A stretch of DNA of 64,000 nucleotides, taken from assembly GCA_023231475.1 (NCBI GenBank), contig JALJEE010003034.1, forward strand, positions 1-64,000, in the 5' to 3' direction. Under the pieces are notes generated by a model that was not told where the DNA came from, did not search any database, and worked only from the letters and a program-made list of their open reading frames with translations. Numbering within the stretch: position 1 is the stretch's first letter; every line of letters begins with the position of its first letter. Below, one piece after another: positions 45,713 to 57,000 of the stretch. This DNA comes from Seison nebaliae (taxonomy: Eukaryota > Rotifera > Pararotatoria > Seisonacea > Seisonidae). A program made the position numbers and the translations under genes.

Positions 45713-47020
45713 CTCTGATACCTTCAACTTATAATTTATTTCTATTAAGTTCGATTTAATTATTTAGTTAAATTTCCACTAAATGCTTGTTGTTCGTTCG
45801 TCCAACGGAAGATTATATGACAAACGAACGACGAAAGGAAGACGTATGTTATTTGTACGTTTAATTATTAATTAAAATTGATCGAAAAAATCAATTAACT
45901 ACACAATTAATATTCGCAGTTTAAGATGGAATCTAGCGGTAAGAAAATAGAAGAAATGAATGAAAATAATAAAGAATTATAATGAATAAAAGATATCTAA
46001 TAAAATTATTACTTCCAATCGAACGAACTACCGAAAATATAACAGTAGTCGTAGTAGTAGAGACTTGTCACAAAAGAACGTTCTCGTTTTGGCTTTGGAA
46101 AAATAAAAATGAAAATATGAAAAATTCTTAATTCTGCTCTCGATTAAAATAGAAAACGAACACTCTTTCCATTTCACATACAACTTATCCAATAAATCAT
46201 TTCTTATCTTATAAATTTTCCGTTTTCTTTTTTTTATTTCATCTCTAGTCAGTGCCTTTTATACGAGATGGGTTGGATTCGATCGATCCTTTAAGATTCA
46301 ACACATTCGACTACATTGGTAATGAGTAGAAGAATATGTATCTTTAAACGTGATGAATTATTTTTTTAATTAATAATGACATGAAAAAATATTATTTGAT
46401 TATTCGAATTCAATAAAATCTAATGAAATAAAATTTTCTTCTCAAATTCACCTCTCTTCTCTAAGAAATGAGAGGAACATTTTGTGATATAGAATATATA
46501 TGGAATCTTTTAATTCCTCTTAATCATTAAATGAGTAATATATGTTAATTTAATCTCCATCTAAACAAATTCAATCTTTCAGTTATCTTTGTTTTAATTT
46601 GGAATAATGGTGGAATAAATAATTTGTTGGATTTTCCACAGAACCAATTCAATTTCTTTTCTATTATTTAGATGAATGATATTTCTTGATGATATGAATG
46701 TGTAAAGAAGGACTTCTAATGAATCTTGCAATTTCCCTTTAAATAATTTTAACTATTCTCGTATAACATGGATAAACAATACTGTTAAATCAACAAATAA
46801 GTATCTCAGCATGTCCAGGAATGTCGTGGAGAAATTTTTCATAATTACCATGTTCAAATTTTAAGCTTCGGAGAGCATAAAAATGCTTTTTAAATTAAAT
46901 ATCAGATATTTAATGTTTATTATAGTATTGCTCCAAAACGTGTTTTTTGAATGTTAGGCATCGTTATTTCAAATTTAAAATACTCATTATTTTTTCAAAA
47001 ATAAATTCACATGTCCACTC
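45713..47020. other. intergenic with possible small spliced gene
   Basis: Promoter side of both flanking genes. Around 45926-46330 there are exon-like pieces: an ATG with a GTAAG donor, a short AGT-CGT-rich piece after AG at 46044-46045, and a segment at 46249-46328 reading VPFIRDGLDSIDPLRF. The phases do not all agree, so no gene is called. The rest is A+T-rich. Confidence 0.3.
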
Positions 47021-48142
47021 ATGTCTCTTATTTATAATAATGATAATAAAGATTTTATTTTGTCGGCATTAAAAATAAATGAAAGAATTGGAAGAACGAA
47101 CGCTTTTGAACATCGTGATATCAAATTTAAATTTTATGAAACTGAATCAATTAAAGATTTCGAGAATGATGTGAATGACGGAGATATCGAAAGAATACAC
47201 AATTGGTATGTTCGTGGAACGACGGTGGAAGTCAATATTGGAGATACTGTTGTCATTGGACAAGTGAGTGCTCGTATTCAAAGTCCTTATGAATCGCGCA
47301 ACAATGAAGGAATAGTTAATATTAACTTCGAAATTCTTCAAAATGCCTTTGGTAATGTCGATGTCTCTCATCAAGCAAATAGATCATTATCCGTTGAAAT
47401 GTCGAGATTGCTCGAAAGGAATATTTTGAGATCATCAATGATTGATGTTGAATCATTATGTATCCGTTCCAATGAACAGGTGTGGAAGATTGACATTAAT
47501 CTGCTATTATATCGTTATGCAGGAAATATTATCGATACGGCAAACTTGTGTTGTTTGGCCTTACTGAAAACATTTCGACGACCAGAAATCGAAGTGAAGG
47601 AAGATGTGAATAATGGATATGCCAATATCACATTAATGAAAGACTGTGATATGATTCCATTATCTATTCTTCATTTACCCATTTTCTGCACTTTCAATTT
47701 CTTCAATGACGCCCAACAATATGTTGTGGATGCGAATGAAATGGAGGAAGTGTTCTCGTCAAGTCGTATGATGATTTCTATCAACGAACATTTGGAGATT
47801 TGTTGTATGAGAATTCAGGGAGAAGGAAACATCTCACAAGAGAAATTGAATCATTGTATAAGAATCGCCATAAAGCATTGTAAATGTCTTCGGAAACGAC
47901 TTCTTGACAATGTCGATGAATTTATGAAGAAGAATTTACCCGACCAGAAAGTTAAACGATTTAAAGTGAGCAAATTCAATGTAGAAAAAGAAAAGGATTT
48001 TGAATCGTTTATTGAAAATGAGAAGAAGTTAATCGAAGAAACGGAAAAGAAAATGAAAGAAGAATCTCACGACAAAACTATGACGAATGATGATGATGAT
48101 GATGATGAAGGTGAAATATTACTGAAAACTTTAACTTTATAA
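47021..48142 (+). CDS. EXOSC9: exosome complex component RRP45/EXOSC9
   Basis: One exon, 373 residues. An RNase PH-like fold spans about 10-280. Landmarks shared with EXOSC9 are VEVNIGDTVVIGQVS, LERNILRSSMIDVESLCI, VWKIDINLLLYRYAGNIID and LLKTFRRPEI. PLSILHLPIFCTFNFF and YVVDANEMEE also match. The subunit is part of the catalytically inactive PH ring of the RNA exosome, acting in nuclear and cytoplasmic 3'-5' RNA decay and rRNA processing. The C-terminal tail is charged, helical and acidic, shorter than the vertebrate tail. An insertion of about 15 residues (about 43-60) precedes the first conserved strand. Confidence 0.92.
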   Translation: MSLIYNNDNKDFILSALKINERIGRTNAFEHRDIKFKFYETESIKDFENDVNDGDIERIHNWYVRGTTVEVNIGDTVVIGQVSARIQSPYESRNNEGIVNINFEILQNAFGNVDVSHQANRSLSVEMSRLLERNILRSSMIDVESLCIRSNEQVWKIDINLLLYRYAGNIIDTANLCCLALLKTFRRPEIEVKEDVNNGYANITLMKDCDMIPLSILHLPIFCTFNFFNDAQQYVVDANEMEEVFSSSRMMISINEHLEICCMRIQGEGNISQEKLNHCIRIAIKHCKCLRKRLLDNVDEFMKKNLPDQKVKRFKVSKFNVEKEKDFESFIENEKKLIEETEKKMKEESHDKTMTNDDDDDDEGEILLKTLTL

Positions 48143-48180
48143 AATTATTATTCTTAATCGAATTTTTAAGAGAGACATTG

Positions 48181-49617
48181 TCATGTATTCAACTCAAAAG
48201 TTTGTACTCTTCGTCCACGAAAAAATGATCTTGTAAATTTCCTGAATAATCTCCTGATTTCGGGGAAGGTGAAGATGTCGAGAATGAAGATATAAGAGAA
48301 ATAGGAACTCGCTGACAATTTGAGAAATGGGAGAATATAATGATGGAATATTTCTAATTTGACGATTGAAAGTTTAATGTAAATTAAAAATTCCATATAG
48401 AGATAATAAGGGAAAGTGAGGAAGATGAAGATGATGTTCCTAACTAGTAAATATTTGGAAATATTTACATGAATATTTTGAAATTTCTTCAAGAATTTTG
48501 ACGATTTCCGATTGTTTTTCGTTTGGCGGATGTCGACGATGAGAATGAGGATGGAAATGATAGCGAGAATGATGGGAATGAGATAGAAAAGATAGAATTC
48601 AACTGACGATAAATAATTTTTCATAAGAAATTTAAAATGTGAATTATTCGTGAGTATGTGACGAGTTAGAGAGGATTGATTGGAATAAATACAAAAGTTT
48701 TGTGGTAATTCAAAGGGGAGATAATGAATTGTGGTGATTGATGAGAGGAAGAGAATGACAATGAAAGGAGTATAGAAAGGATGACGAGAGAAAATATAGA
48801 TGAACCATCGACAAAATGAAGATTTCCCATAAAAGAATTTATGGGATTTGATTGATCGATGGAAATGTTTCCGTTTCTTTTTGATGTAAATATAAATTCG
48901 TTTGATATTCATAAACATCTCACAAAAAATGATTAGACGAATATTAAAAAATAAATGAAATGTTCTCAAATTGCATAAGATGTCCGTATAAAAATATTTG
49001 TCTATAATATGATAATCTGTCAAATCATCTTTCCAATTCATGCAAAGTGAAATCATTTCCGGTAAATGAAGATGGATAATAATGAAGATTGATGACAAAT
49101 AACGAATAGTCATCATATAATAAATGAATAGATTGAATGAATAGCGACTGGTGAAAATTCGGAAGTCATTTCTTAATAAATTATCGAAAACATTCGTTGT
49201 CTTTCTATCATAATCGATGGATGTTATGAAATTATTTTGAGTGAAATCTTCTTTTTTTTCATCACTCCATCGAATAGAGATTCGTTGATGAGAAATATCA
49301 TCTTCCAAAGTTTTCGTGCTAATCAATTCGATATCTGACGAACGTTGACATTTTAACACTTTCTTCTGATATCTTTTGATTTTATTCGAAATGTTCATAT
49401 ATCGTTCGTGGTATTCATTAATAATTTCTGACCGTTTCTTTTGAATTAGATGAATATAGAGGAAGAAGAAGAGTAGATTAAATGTCAATCCAAAAATGAA
49501 ATTGATGAAAGCAATATATAATTCCACAAGATCAATATAATGATATTGACGATGCCATTCGTCAGATGTATGTTGATGGAATTGACATTCGTCACTAATA
49601 TTTTCTAAGAAGGACAT
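48181..49617 (-). CDS. orphan seven-transmembrane receptor, rhodopsin-like layout
   Basis: One exon, 478 residues, seven hydrophobic segments at roughly 28-58, 152-185, 203-240, 268-300, 330-362, 388-415 and 420-452, with a basic C-tail (RRLFRKFTRSFFRGRR). TM1 has FGLTFN, matching the Asn of class A TM1. TM3 ends CEMFMNIKR instead of DRY, and TM7 has SYFSYIFILD instead of NPxxY. The first intracellular loop is unusually long (about 90 residues, charged). This fits a fast-evolving peptide or chemosensory GPCR; the ligand cannot be predicted. The stop lies 38 bp from the EXOSC9 stop on the opposite strand. Confidence 0.6.
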   Translation of the reverse strand: MSFLENISDECQFHQHTSDEWHRQYHYIDLVELYIAFINFIFGLTFNLLFFFLYIHLIQKKRSEIINEYHERYMNISNKIKRYQKKVLKCQRSSDIELISTKTLEDDISHQRISIRWSDEKKEDFTQNNFITSIDYDRKTTNVFDNLLRNDFRIFTSRYSFNLFIYYMMTIRYLSSIFIIIHLHLPEMISLCMNWKDDLTDYHIIDKYFYTDILCNLRTFHLFFNIRLIIFCEMFMNIKRIYIYIKKKRKHFHRSIKSHKFFYGKSSFCRWFIYIFSRHPFYTPFIVILFLSSITTIHYLPFELPQNFCIYSNQSSLTRHILTNNSHFKFLMKNYLSSVEFYLFYLIPIILAIISILILIVDIRQTKNNRKSSKFLKKFQNIHVNISKYLLVRNIIFIFLTFPYYLYMEFLIYIKLSIVKLEIFHHYILPFLKLSASSYFSYIFILDIFTFPEIRRLFRKFTRSFFRGRRVQTFELNT

Positions 49618-49903
49618 GATGATGAGTTTATTGAAAAAAAAAATATTTCATCGAGATGAAAGATATTTGTTGAAAGAGGAATATTAATCATTAGGTGAAA
49701 TTTCACATCTTTCCAAAATCGAATAAAACGTGCTCAACTCATCCACAATTCATTAAAGGAGTGGTAGAAGAACAGTTATTTTGTATCAACCAACAGAATT
49801 TTCTTTTGACTTTTCATCAATTCTTCATTCACCTTCTTCACATACTCAGTCATTTCATCTTTTATCTATTCAACATGAAATGGCAATGAATACATCAATC
49901 AAT

Positions 49904-50742
49904 TCAAGAATCAAATTTAACGAGATTATTCAAAGCAAAAATTAAATCTTTCGACTCTTCTTTCTCCTTTCGACGTATTTGCTTATGAAATGAATTATGT
50001 TGTGTTCGCAAATCGACAATTGCCTTGTCCGCCAGATTTTTCGCATTTCCACTCAATCGCAATCTGTGTTCGCGTGTCAATCTATCATCATGACCAATTA
50101 TTGAGAATTAGCAATCGATTAAAAATGCGAACCGTTGAACAGGAATAAATATACTTGTCTTATCTTGTTGAGGATGGACGGATAACGATGAATTTTCAAT
50201 TGATCGTACTACTTCTGGAATATACTTCAACAAAGAAAATCATAAATTAATTAAACGATCCAAAAATGAACTTGAGGAAAAGAATTCATATCAACTACAA
50301 TAGTTTTCTCATCAAATTTATTGATCGATGAAAAATTTCCTAATTTCTCCAGTTTATTACCAATTTTCACATTAAAATTTTCGAGAACATCTTCAATGAT
50401 TGATACGTGTAATTAGTAAAAAGTGAAAATATAACTGGTATCCAATCGAAGCGGTAATTTCTTGTCTAAATCCATCTTCAATCGATTCACAACGTCCGTC
50501 ATATTCCTCTTGAATTTATCGAAATCGATTACGGAGTTCAATTCATCATTAGATAATGTTATTTTCTTTATATTCTTCTGACGCTTCTCTCAAATCGAAC
50601 AAAGAGGGAAATTAAATCATTACGAAAATGAATGAAAACTTGCTAAATAATTAGATGTGGACAAAGGTTGGACCGGTACGACAAAAAAACTTGTCGCTTG
50701 TCGACATAATTGTCCTAATAAAATTTTCTTTAAATTTTGCAT
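49904..50742 (-). CDS. MRRF: mitochondrial ribosome recycling factor
   Basis: Five short exons: 50742-50640, 50588-50436, 50390-50272, 50224-50133 and 50081-49904; 214 residues (human 262). The basic N-terminus (MQNLKKILLGQLCRQATSFF) looks like a mitochondrial presequence. The RRF three-helix bundle shows FDKFKRNMTDVVNRLKMDL, then an inserted domain (KTIVVDMNSFPQ, YIPEVVRSIENSSLSVHPQQ). The signature C-terminal helix start LTREHRLRL and basic helix HKQIRRKEKEE follow (family VTREHREMLVK). The factor splits post-termination mitoribosomes with EF-G2mt. The introns are 45-51 nt, all in phase. It is divergent but complete. Confidence 0.88.
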
Positions 50743-52284
50743 TTCTATCTGATAATTTTAAGAATATGTTTTACAAAATTGTTATGTTTCCGTTTGTTCA
50801 TATAAAAAATTAAAATCTCTCTGATCAAGAATCAAGAGAACCACTAACTCAAATTCGGCAAAGTAGTTGATAAGGCTTTCGAATTAACTGTGTGGAATGG
50901 AAATCGACATAAAGAACATGTCGAATTAATTCACGAGGTTCAACAATCAATCTTAAAACTACAAATGCTTAACAAGTAATTTTACGACTCGAACTATTCT
51001 TAAAAAGTTTAAAAAATTATTGAATATTGATATATCAATCATTTTGTCTCATTTCCGAACTTCTTCCTGTTTATACCTAATTTTTAGTAATCAATTAAAA
51101 TTATTATTAGTTAAAATTGTTTAAACTTGATAATAACAAATTGTTATTAACAATCATTAAAAATGTTTTTGTAAAATATATCAAGTACTCCAAACGCTTT
51201 ATTGTAATCATGTTTAGTTTGAAAATTTGTATATTACAGTATGGTAGATTAATAATGATAATAATTGATGATATTCTTCAACTTCACAATTTTAATTCAT
51301 TGGATTACAGAATCTTATTCTTTATCTCCTTCCTTCTTTATTATTATTTTTAATTTATCTAATAAGAGTGAAGTTAAGTTGTTGGAAATTTAGTATTATG
51401 GACATAAGAATAAACATTCGATTTATTTTGTAATTAAGAAGTTTCCCTGGGAACTGGAATTAAATAGGTACAATTTATACGATAACATGAAACTTCTATG
51501 GTTGAAAGTTACTGTATTTTGTAAAGAAAGAGAAAACTTCTTCAACCTTCAAATGTGGCAGCAGAATGAATGCAATAAAGAACAGGAATTGCATTTTTAT
51601 TCAGTTTTTTTATTCAGACAGCTATTCTTTTAAAAGAGGAAAATGTGATATTTCCCTCAATTTCTTATGAATAATCATTTTGTGAAACTTATCAGTTACT
51701 TTCTATTTCGATTGGAATTTGTAATGATCGAAATAAATGATGATTCGCTGTGAACAGCAGAACATCTTCAGTTTTACATGTTCTTTTTTTTCTTTATGAA
51801 GAGAATGAAATAGCTGAAGATGATTTCTTTATTTCCTAAAAAAATAAAAAAATTTAATAAATATAAATTGCATTTAATGGATTAAATTGATTTTATTAAT
51901 ATGTATTAACACATTATACTTATAGATAATAATATTTGAAATGATTTCAAATATTGATTAAATAATCGTATTTAAACAGTCAAATTTCTATGTGATCTTT
52001 GAACTGTTTTAAAAAAAATATGTAGAATAAGTGATGATAATAAGAATTAAACATGAGATATTTTTCGTATTATTTTTCTTTTTTTTGTTTGTTTTCTTTT
52101 TCTTTTATTTTCTCATTTACTTAAAGTCTCGTTGAATTTATCTATTTCATTTTTTGTTTCAACATTTCTAGTATTGTTTTAAAATAATTTCATTCTCATT
52201 TGGACATTCTTCGTTGTTTTGTATAAACTAATTGGAAGCGGATAAATTTAGTAAGTTCAATTTCACTCCAACTATCACATCAAA
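50743..52284. other. intergenic with possible micro-exon gene
   Basis: Divergent from MRRF at the left. A plus-strand segment at about 50870-50980 reads VVDKAFELTVWNGNRHKEHV and LIHEVQQSILKLQMLNK before TAA, with good coding character. Its start exon (perhaps an ATG at 50767) cannot be joined with confidence. The remainder, about 51000-52280, is A+T-rich with no recognised element. Confidence 0.4.
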
Positions 52285-53391
52285 ATGAGTTCCCAAGAAC
52301 TTTCAAAATTGTTAAAGACAGTCAGCAAAAATGTTGAACAATCACCATCAAAAGTTCATTTGAATTTCTCAATTAATTAAAATGGATTTTATTGAAATTT
52401 AGATTTCGGTTATTGGTACCGGTTCGGTTGGTATGGCTTGTGCATTCGCCATTGCTTGTCGAGAGATCAGCACAGAAATAGCATTAGTCGATATTCGAGA
52501 TGATGTTGTCAAAGGAGAATTGTACGACATGCAACATGGAAGTGTGTTTATTGGAAGTCCGAAAATGGTTGCCGGTTCTGATTATTCGATTACAAAAGGA
52601 TCGAAAATTTGTGTCATTACGGGTGGATTGAGACAAATGGAAGGAGAGACTCGACTCCAATTGGTAGCAAAGAATACGGAATTATTCAAAAAGATTGTTC
52701 CCGATTTGTTGAAATATTCTCCAAATGCACTCATTTTCATCATTTCCAATCCGTGTGATATTCTCGCTTATGTCTCGTGGAAGATGACAGGAATTCCCAT
52801 CAATCGAGTTTTCAGTTCCGGAACGAATTTAGACTCTGCGAGATTCCGTTTCTTTATCGCTGAGAAGTTGGGTACAGTGGCGAATAATGTGGAAGGATTA
52901 ATTCTAGGAGAACATGGAGATAATTCAGTTGCTTGTTGGTCATCAGTCACTGTTGGAAATGCTCATTTATTGTCGATCGATTCAAAAGCTGGATCATCCG
53001 ATTTGTTGAAGAATGTCCACAAAGAAACAATTGATGCAGCTTATGAAGTCATCAAATTGAAAAGTTTTATTTTTCTTTTGAATATTTTAAGAAAATAAAA
53101 TAAAATTATTCAGAATACACATCATGGGCAATCGGATTATCTTGTGCTGATATTTGTGAATGTATCATCAAAGATCGACGTCAAGTTCGACCAATGGGAA
53201 CGAATGTGAAAGGTATGTATGGAATAAAGGATGATGTGTTTATGAGTGTTCCATGTGTCATTGGAGCGAATGGTGTCACTCAAATTATCAATCAACCATT
53301 GACACAAGAAGAGATTAGTGGACTACAGAAATGCTCAAAAGTTCTTCTCGAAATTCAGAAAGGATTGGACATTCCCAACATGAAGAAATAA
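52285..53391 (+). CDS. LDH: L-lactate dehydrogenase
   Basis: Exons 52285-52353, 52403-53063 and 53114-53391; 335 residues, a normal length. The NAD-binding fold shows VIGTGSVGMACAF and ALVDIRDDVVKGELYDMQHG. The substrate loop RQMEGETRL keeps the Gln that separates LDH from MDH (equivalent to Gln102) and the catalytic Arg109. SGTNLDSARFR carries Asp168 and Arg171, and LILGEHGDNSVACWS holds the catalytic His195. It interconverts pyruvate and L-lactate with NADH in the cytosol. The C-terminal half is more divergent than usual (the final helix carries KVLLEIQKGLDIPNMKK). Introns are 49-50 nt. Confidence 0.95.
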
Positions 53392-53969
53392 ATATCTGAT
53401 AGTAGAAAATTAGAAATTGAGAAAATTTAGAATTTTAGTTCAGAGAAATTCTTCTAGTTCTTTTTTCTCTTCATTTCAAATAAGTATTCTAGTTCATTTT
53501 TTTAAATCAGAATCATTGACGTTTCTTTATTAGAGAGTTTAACAAATGAACAATCTCATTTACAAATGCAACTTTCAGTAGAATGATCTTTCATGCTTTA
53601 TTCCTCTATTTTATGGCATCAAACCATTCCTCCTCTCCAACTTCCTTATTTCTCCTTCATCTTCCTTTACCCATCTTTCTAGTTTCAATCTCAAATTAAT
53701 TTAATTTTTTTTCATTCTATTTCAACATTCAATTCAATATTCTTTAGAAGAATAAATTGTTTTCTTTCCATTCTCATCTCACTCTCATTTGAAAGATCAT
53801 TTGTTTATTATATAATAATTCATCACAAAAATTTCACATGAAAATATATTCGAGAACCAAAAAAAAAAATAATGGAATTTAGGCAAACAAAAAAAAAGAG
53901 AAATTAAATATGTTAGAGAAATAACAAATTAGACAAAGGACTAAAATGAGAATTATTATTTCATCTACA
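53392..53969. other. intergenic, convergent 3' ends
   Basis: About 580 bp between the LDH stop and the calcium-sensor stop. It is T-rich then A-rich, as expected for two facing 3' UTRs. Nothing else was recognised. Confidence 0.45.
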
Positions 53970-54731
53970 CTAAATGACGGATGGTGTTAAGAGGTTCCTC
54001 AATTCCGAATCTTTCATACAACCCTCAAAGAATTCTTGTTCAGAAAGGAAACCATCAGCTGTCTTGTCCATTTCACCAAATATTTCATCAACTCGTTCTT
54101 CTGGTTTTGTTGCTCCCTTCATTTCACTTTCTCCCATCAATTCATAAATAGCCTGTAAAAGTAATTTTAATGTGGACAATTCGAATTGAATGGAACTTTA
54201 ATAATAATCGCCAATTCCTTCTTATCGACTTTTCCATTCGAATCGATATCATACATTTTGAATGCCCATTTTAATTTCATTTCAATCTCATTCCCACATG
54301 TGATCGATATGGCGATAAGGAATTCACTAAAATCTAAAATTAATCGAATATTTCAAATAAAATTTCAGATTAAAATTAATAATGGATAAAATATTTAAAT
54401 TAAAATGTTTTAATTTGAAGTCAAACCTATTTTATTCGACTCATCTGTATCGAATGTACGAAAGACATGTTCGGTGAATTTTTCGACTTTGCCATGAGGA
54501 TAGAATTGTTTGTAAACTTCGTAGAATTTCTTCTTTGTCAATTTGCCACTCGGACAATCAGCCTTTAAAGATGGAATAAGTGGATTGGAAGAGAAATGAA
54601 ATAAAAAGATTAACGAGAAAACCACGATGCCAATTCAACACTTCCGATCGATTGAATCCAGTTGCTTGTTCCAGTAGTGTAATTTCTGCTTCACTTAACG
54701 GTGAACTGCCTTTCGAATGCTTCTGTCCCAT
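53970..54731 (-). CDS. neuronal calcium sensor (neurocalcin/hippocalcin type)
   Basis: Exons 54731-54615, 54562-54427, 54333-54197 and 54152-53970; 190 residues, the usual length. MGQKHSKG is an N-myristoylation site. The first EF-hand is the inactive CPSG-type ([19 protein letters not shown], as in all NCS proteins). EF2 is [13 protein letters not shown] and EF3 is [12 protein letters not shown], both with good Ca2+ ligands. EF4 is [18 protein letters not shown]...[13 protein letters not shown] follows the neurocalcin/VILIP/hippocalcin pattern. These proteins expose the myristoyl group on Ca2+ binding and move to membranes. The subfamily is not resolved. The EF2 loop has Glu where a second Asp is common. 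Confidence 0.92.
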
Positions 54732-56649
54732 TTCGAGAAATGAATTCTTATTGTGGAAAATGAAATGAAGAACTTCTATTTAAAAAATGAAGTTTTATAC
54801 AAGGTTTTATTTTTCTGTTGACATATGAAAACAATAGATGTGCCTGGACATTTCACATAGTCGAGGTGACAGATGTAGCGAACACATTGTGTAAGTTAAT
54901 CAATTCTACTCGGAAGTTTCTTGATATTAAAAAGAATATTAGTTGAATGCGGAATCGAATAAGAATCATCTCGATCAGGAAATCAATAAGAAAGAGGACG
55001 AATGGAAATAAATAGGAAATGGTATTGACGGACAGAAGGACAGCTTCCTAAATTTATATTATCACTTTTTATTCACTTTAAATAATTATTGTTTATTCAA
55101 TTCCTCTGTTAAACAATTTTCTTTATCATCTTTTCGTTCGGGAATAACCGAACAACAAAAATTTCAATAGTCGCATATAATTGAATGTGCATAGTTCGAG
55201 CACTTTAATAAATTTATGTCCATTTGTCCATTCAATCAATCAGTGTTTTCCTTCACGAATCACAACAAAACACTTATAAAAGAAAATTCATGAAAGAAAA
55301 ACTGACAATGATTTTGAAGCGTCATTGATGATTGATCGTTTGAGACGAGGAGAACAAACGAAAATAAACGATCAAACTCATTTGATAAAATATTTTCAAA
55401 ATTTTAATAAATTTCTTCGTTTTTTATTGAAAGGAGATGAATAATTAATTCTTATTAAAAGTAATGCACGAAATATAATGTTTCCTTTCAATTATGGAAT
55501 GGATAAGAGAAAATGGAAAAGAGAGTTATAAAGGAGAATTCCCGATCGAATATGTGGCAGAATGTAGCATGAAATTAAACACAGATTCATGCTAATGAAA
55601 ATGCATGAATAATGAAGGATAACTTCACAAATAATATGTGATCGGAAGATAGTTAGAATGGATATTGTTCCGATTTTCCTTCTGATTACTTTCTATTCCT
55701 CATACGATTTCCATAACAATACTGTCAATGATATATACATGTTCTCTATAAAAAGAGGAAGGAAAAGTCGAGAAATAATTGGGAGAATTAAATAGGTTTC
55801 ATTTGAAGAAATCGATTTGAGACAAGTCAAAAAAAAGACATGTGAAAGAGAAGTAAAAAAAAGAAAATTAAATTAAATTATTAGAATGATAATTTCATCG
55901 GATAATAGAATAAAGGAAAAGAGGGACGAAAACTCTGAAATTATTCTACGATTGTTCTATACACATATGCGTTCTCCCAACGTTTATTGTTAGTAAGGAA
56001 ATCGAATGAACAAAGGCATAAATCACCACATGAGTAATATGAGAGGACGTAGCGTGAGAGAAGTTCATATTTAAAGAATTTATGATTTATGTTCTTTCTC
56101 TATTAGATTGTTGTGTGAATTCAAGGTTAATGAAAATATATGATTCACTTATCATCAAATATTATCAATATAGATGAGGAAGAATTCTGATGAATTAATA
56201 TTAGATAATAATAAATTACCGATTACTAAGAAACATTCTATTCCATCAATTATTTCTTCTTCTTTTGGGAGGTACTTTCTCTCCATTTTACTCCTTCGAC
56301 TTATTCTACTTCTGAAGATTAATCGTTATTTAATCGTCGAGTTTGTGAAGTAGCCATGGGAAAATTCAAACATTTTCCCCCTCTCACCGAAATACAAACA
56401 GTATATGTCGTATATTATGTGTGTCGTGCAACAGACTGTAATTAATCATCAAAATGTTATTGTTGTGTAGAAGGATAATCAGTTTATGTGGTTGATTAAC
56501 GGCAATGAGAAGAAGAAATAGAAGAGAAATAGTTTTAATAAATTTTACAATTGATAAAGAAATGTGATTGGAAATAAGATGAAAGTGGATGAATAATATT
56601 CTAAATATAAGTTTAATATTTCACTATTTAAAAAAAATAAAAAATCTCA
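54732..56649. other. 1.9 kb intergenic between divergent genes
   Basis: Promoter region of the calcium sensor and SMIM12. It is A+T-rich and without open frames of note; no repeat, RNA gene or exon pair was recognised. Confidence 0.4.
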
Positions 56650-56946
56650 ATGTGGAATATCATATTAACAAGGGTTATATCTCGGTATATTCCTATCATA
56701 TCTCTGCCGGTTGCTGTCGTGCTCGGAACAACTGGATATTTCGTGGAGAAGATGATACGCGGTGGAGAATCGGGCTATGAGCAAGCACCCGTATATGAGG
56801 AGAGTATTATTGATGTGAGAGAGAAGCGTCTCTTACAGACGGAAGATAAGGATGCATGGAAATTTGAAGCAAGCGAGACAATATTTAATAAAAATAGAAC
56901 GAAAGATGCAATGCCAACATCCAGCAACCGGAAGAGAGATGAATAA
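56650..56946 (+). CDS. SMIM12: small integral membrane protein 12
   Basis: One exon, 98 residues (human 92). The N-terminus MWNIILTRVISRYIPIISLP, then VAVVLGTTGYFVEKMIRG, matches the SMIM12 pattern MWP..W......Y.PY..PVA.V.G..GY..E..IRG. A charged tail follows, including SETIFNKNR (human PKAVLNRNR). There is one membrane helix at about 12-34. The human protein is poorly characterised. The stop lies about 57 bp from the RagC/D stop on the other strand. Confidence 0.85.
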   Translation: MWNIILTRVISRYIPIISLPVAVVLGTTGYFVEKMIRGGESGYEQAPVYEESIIDVREKRLLQTEDKDAWKFEASETIFNKNRTKDAMPTSSNRKRDE

Positions 56947-57000
56947 ATTGATTAATTTACTTTTTTCATTTTCACACTGTTTCTTTTGTTATTTGAATAA

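Noticed and set aside
45926-46328. possible three-exon small gene
   Set aside because: The exon pieces look coding one by one, but no combination keeps phase across all junctions from the ATG.
51117-51353. 78-codon plus-strand frame
   Set aside because: Ile/Leu/Phe-rich chance frame with no domain and no start or promoter context.
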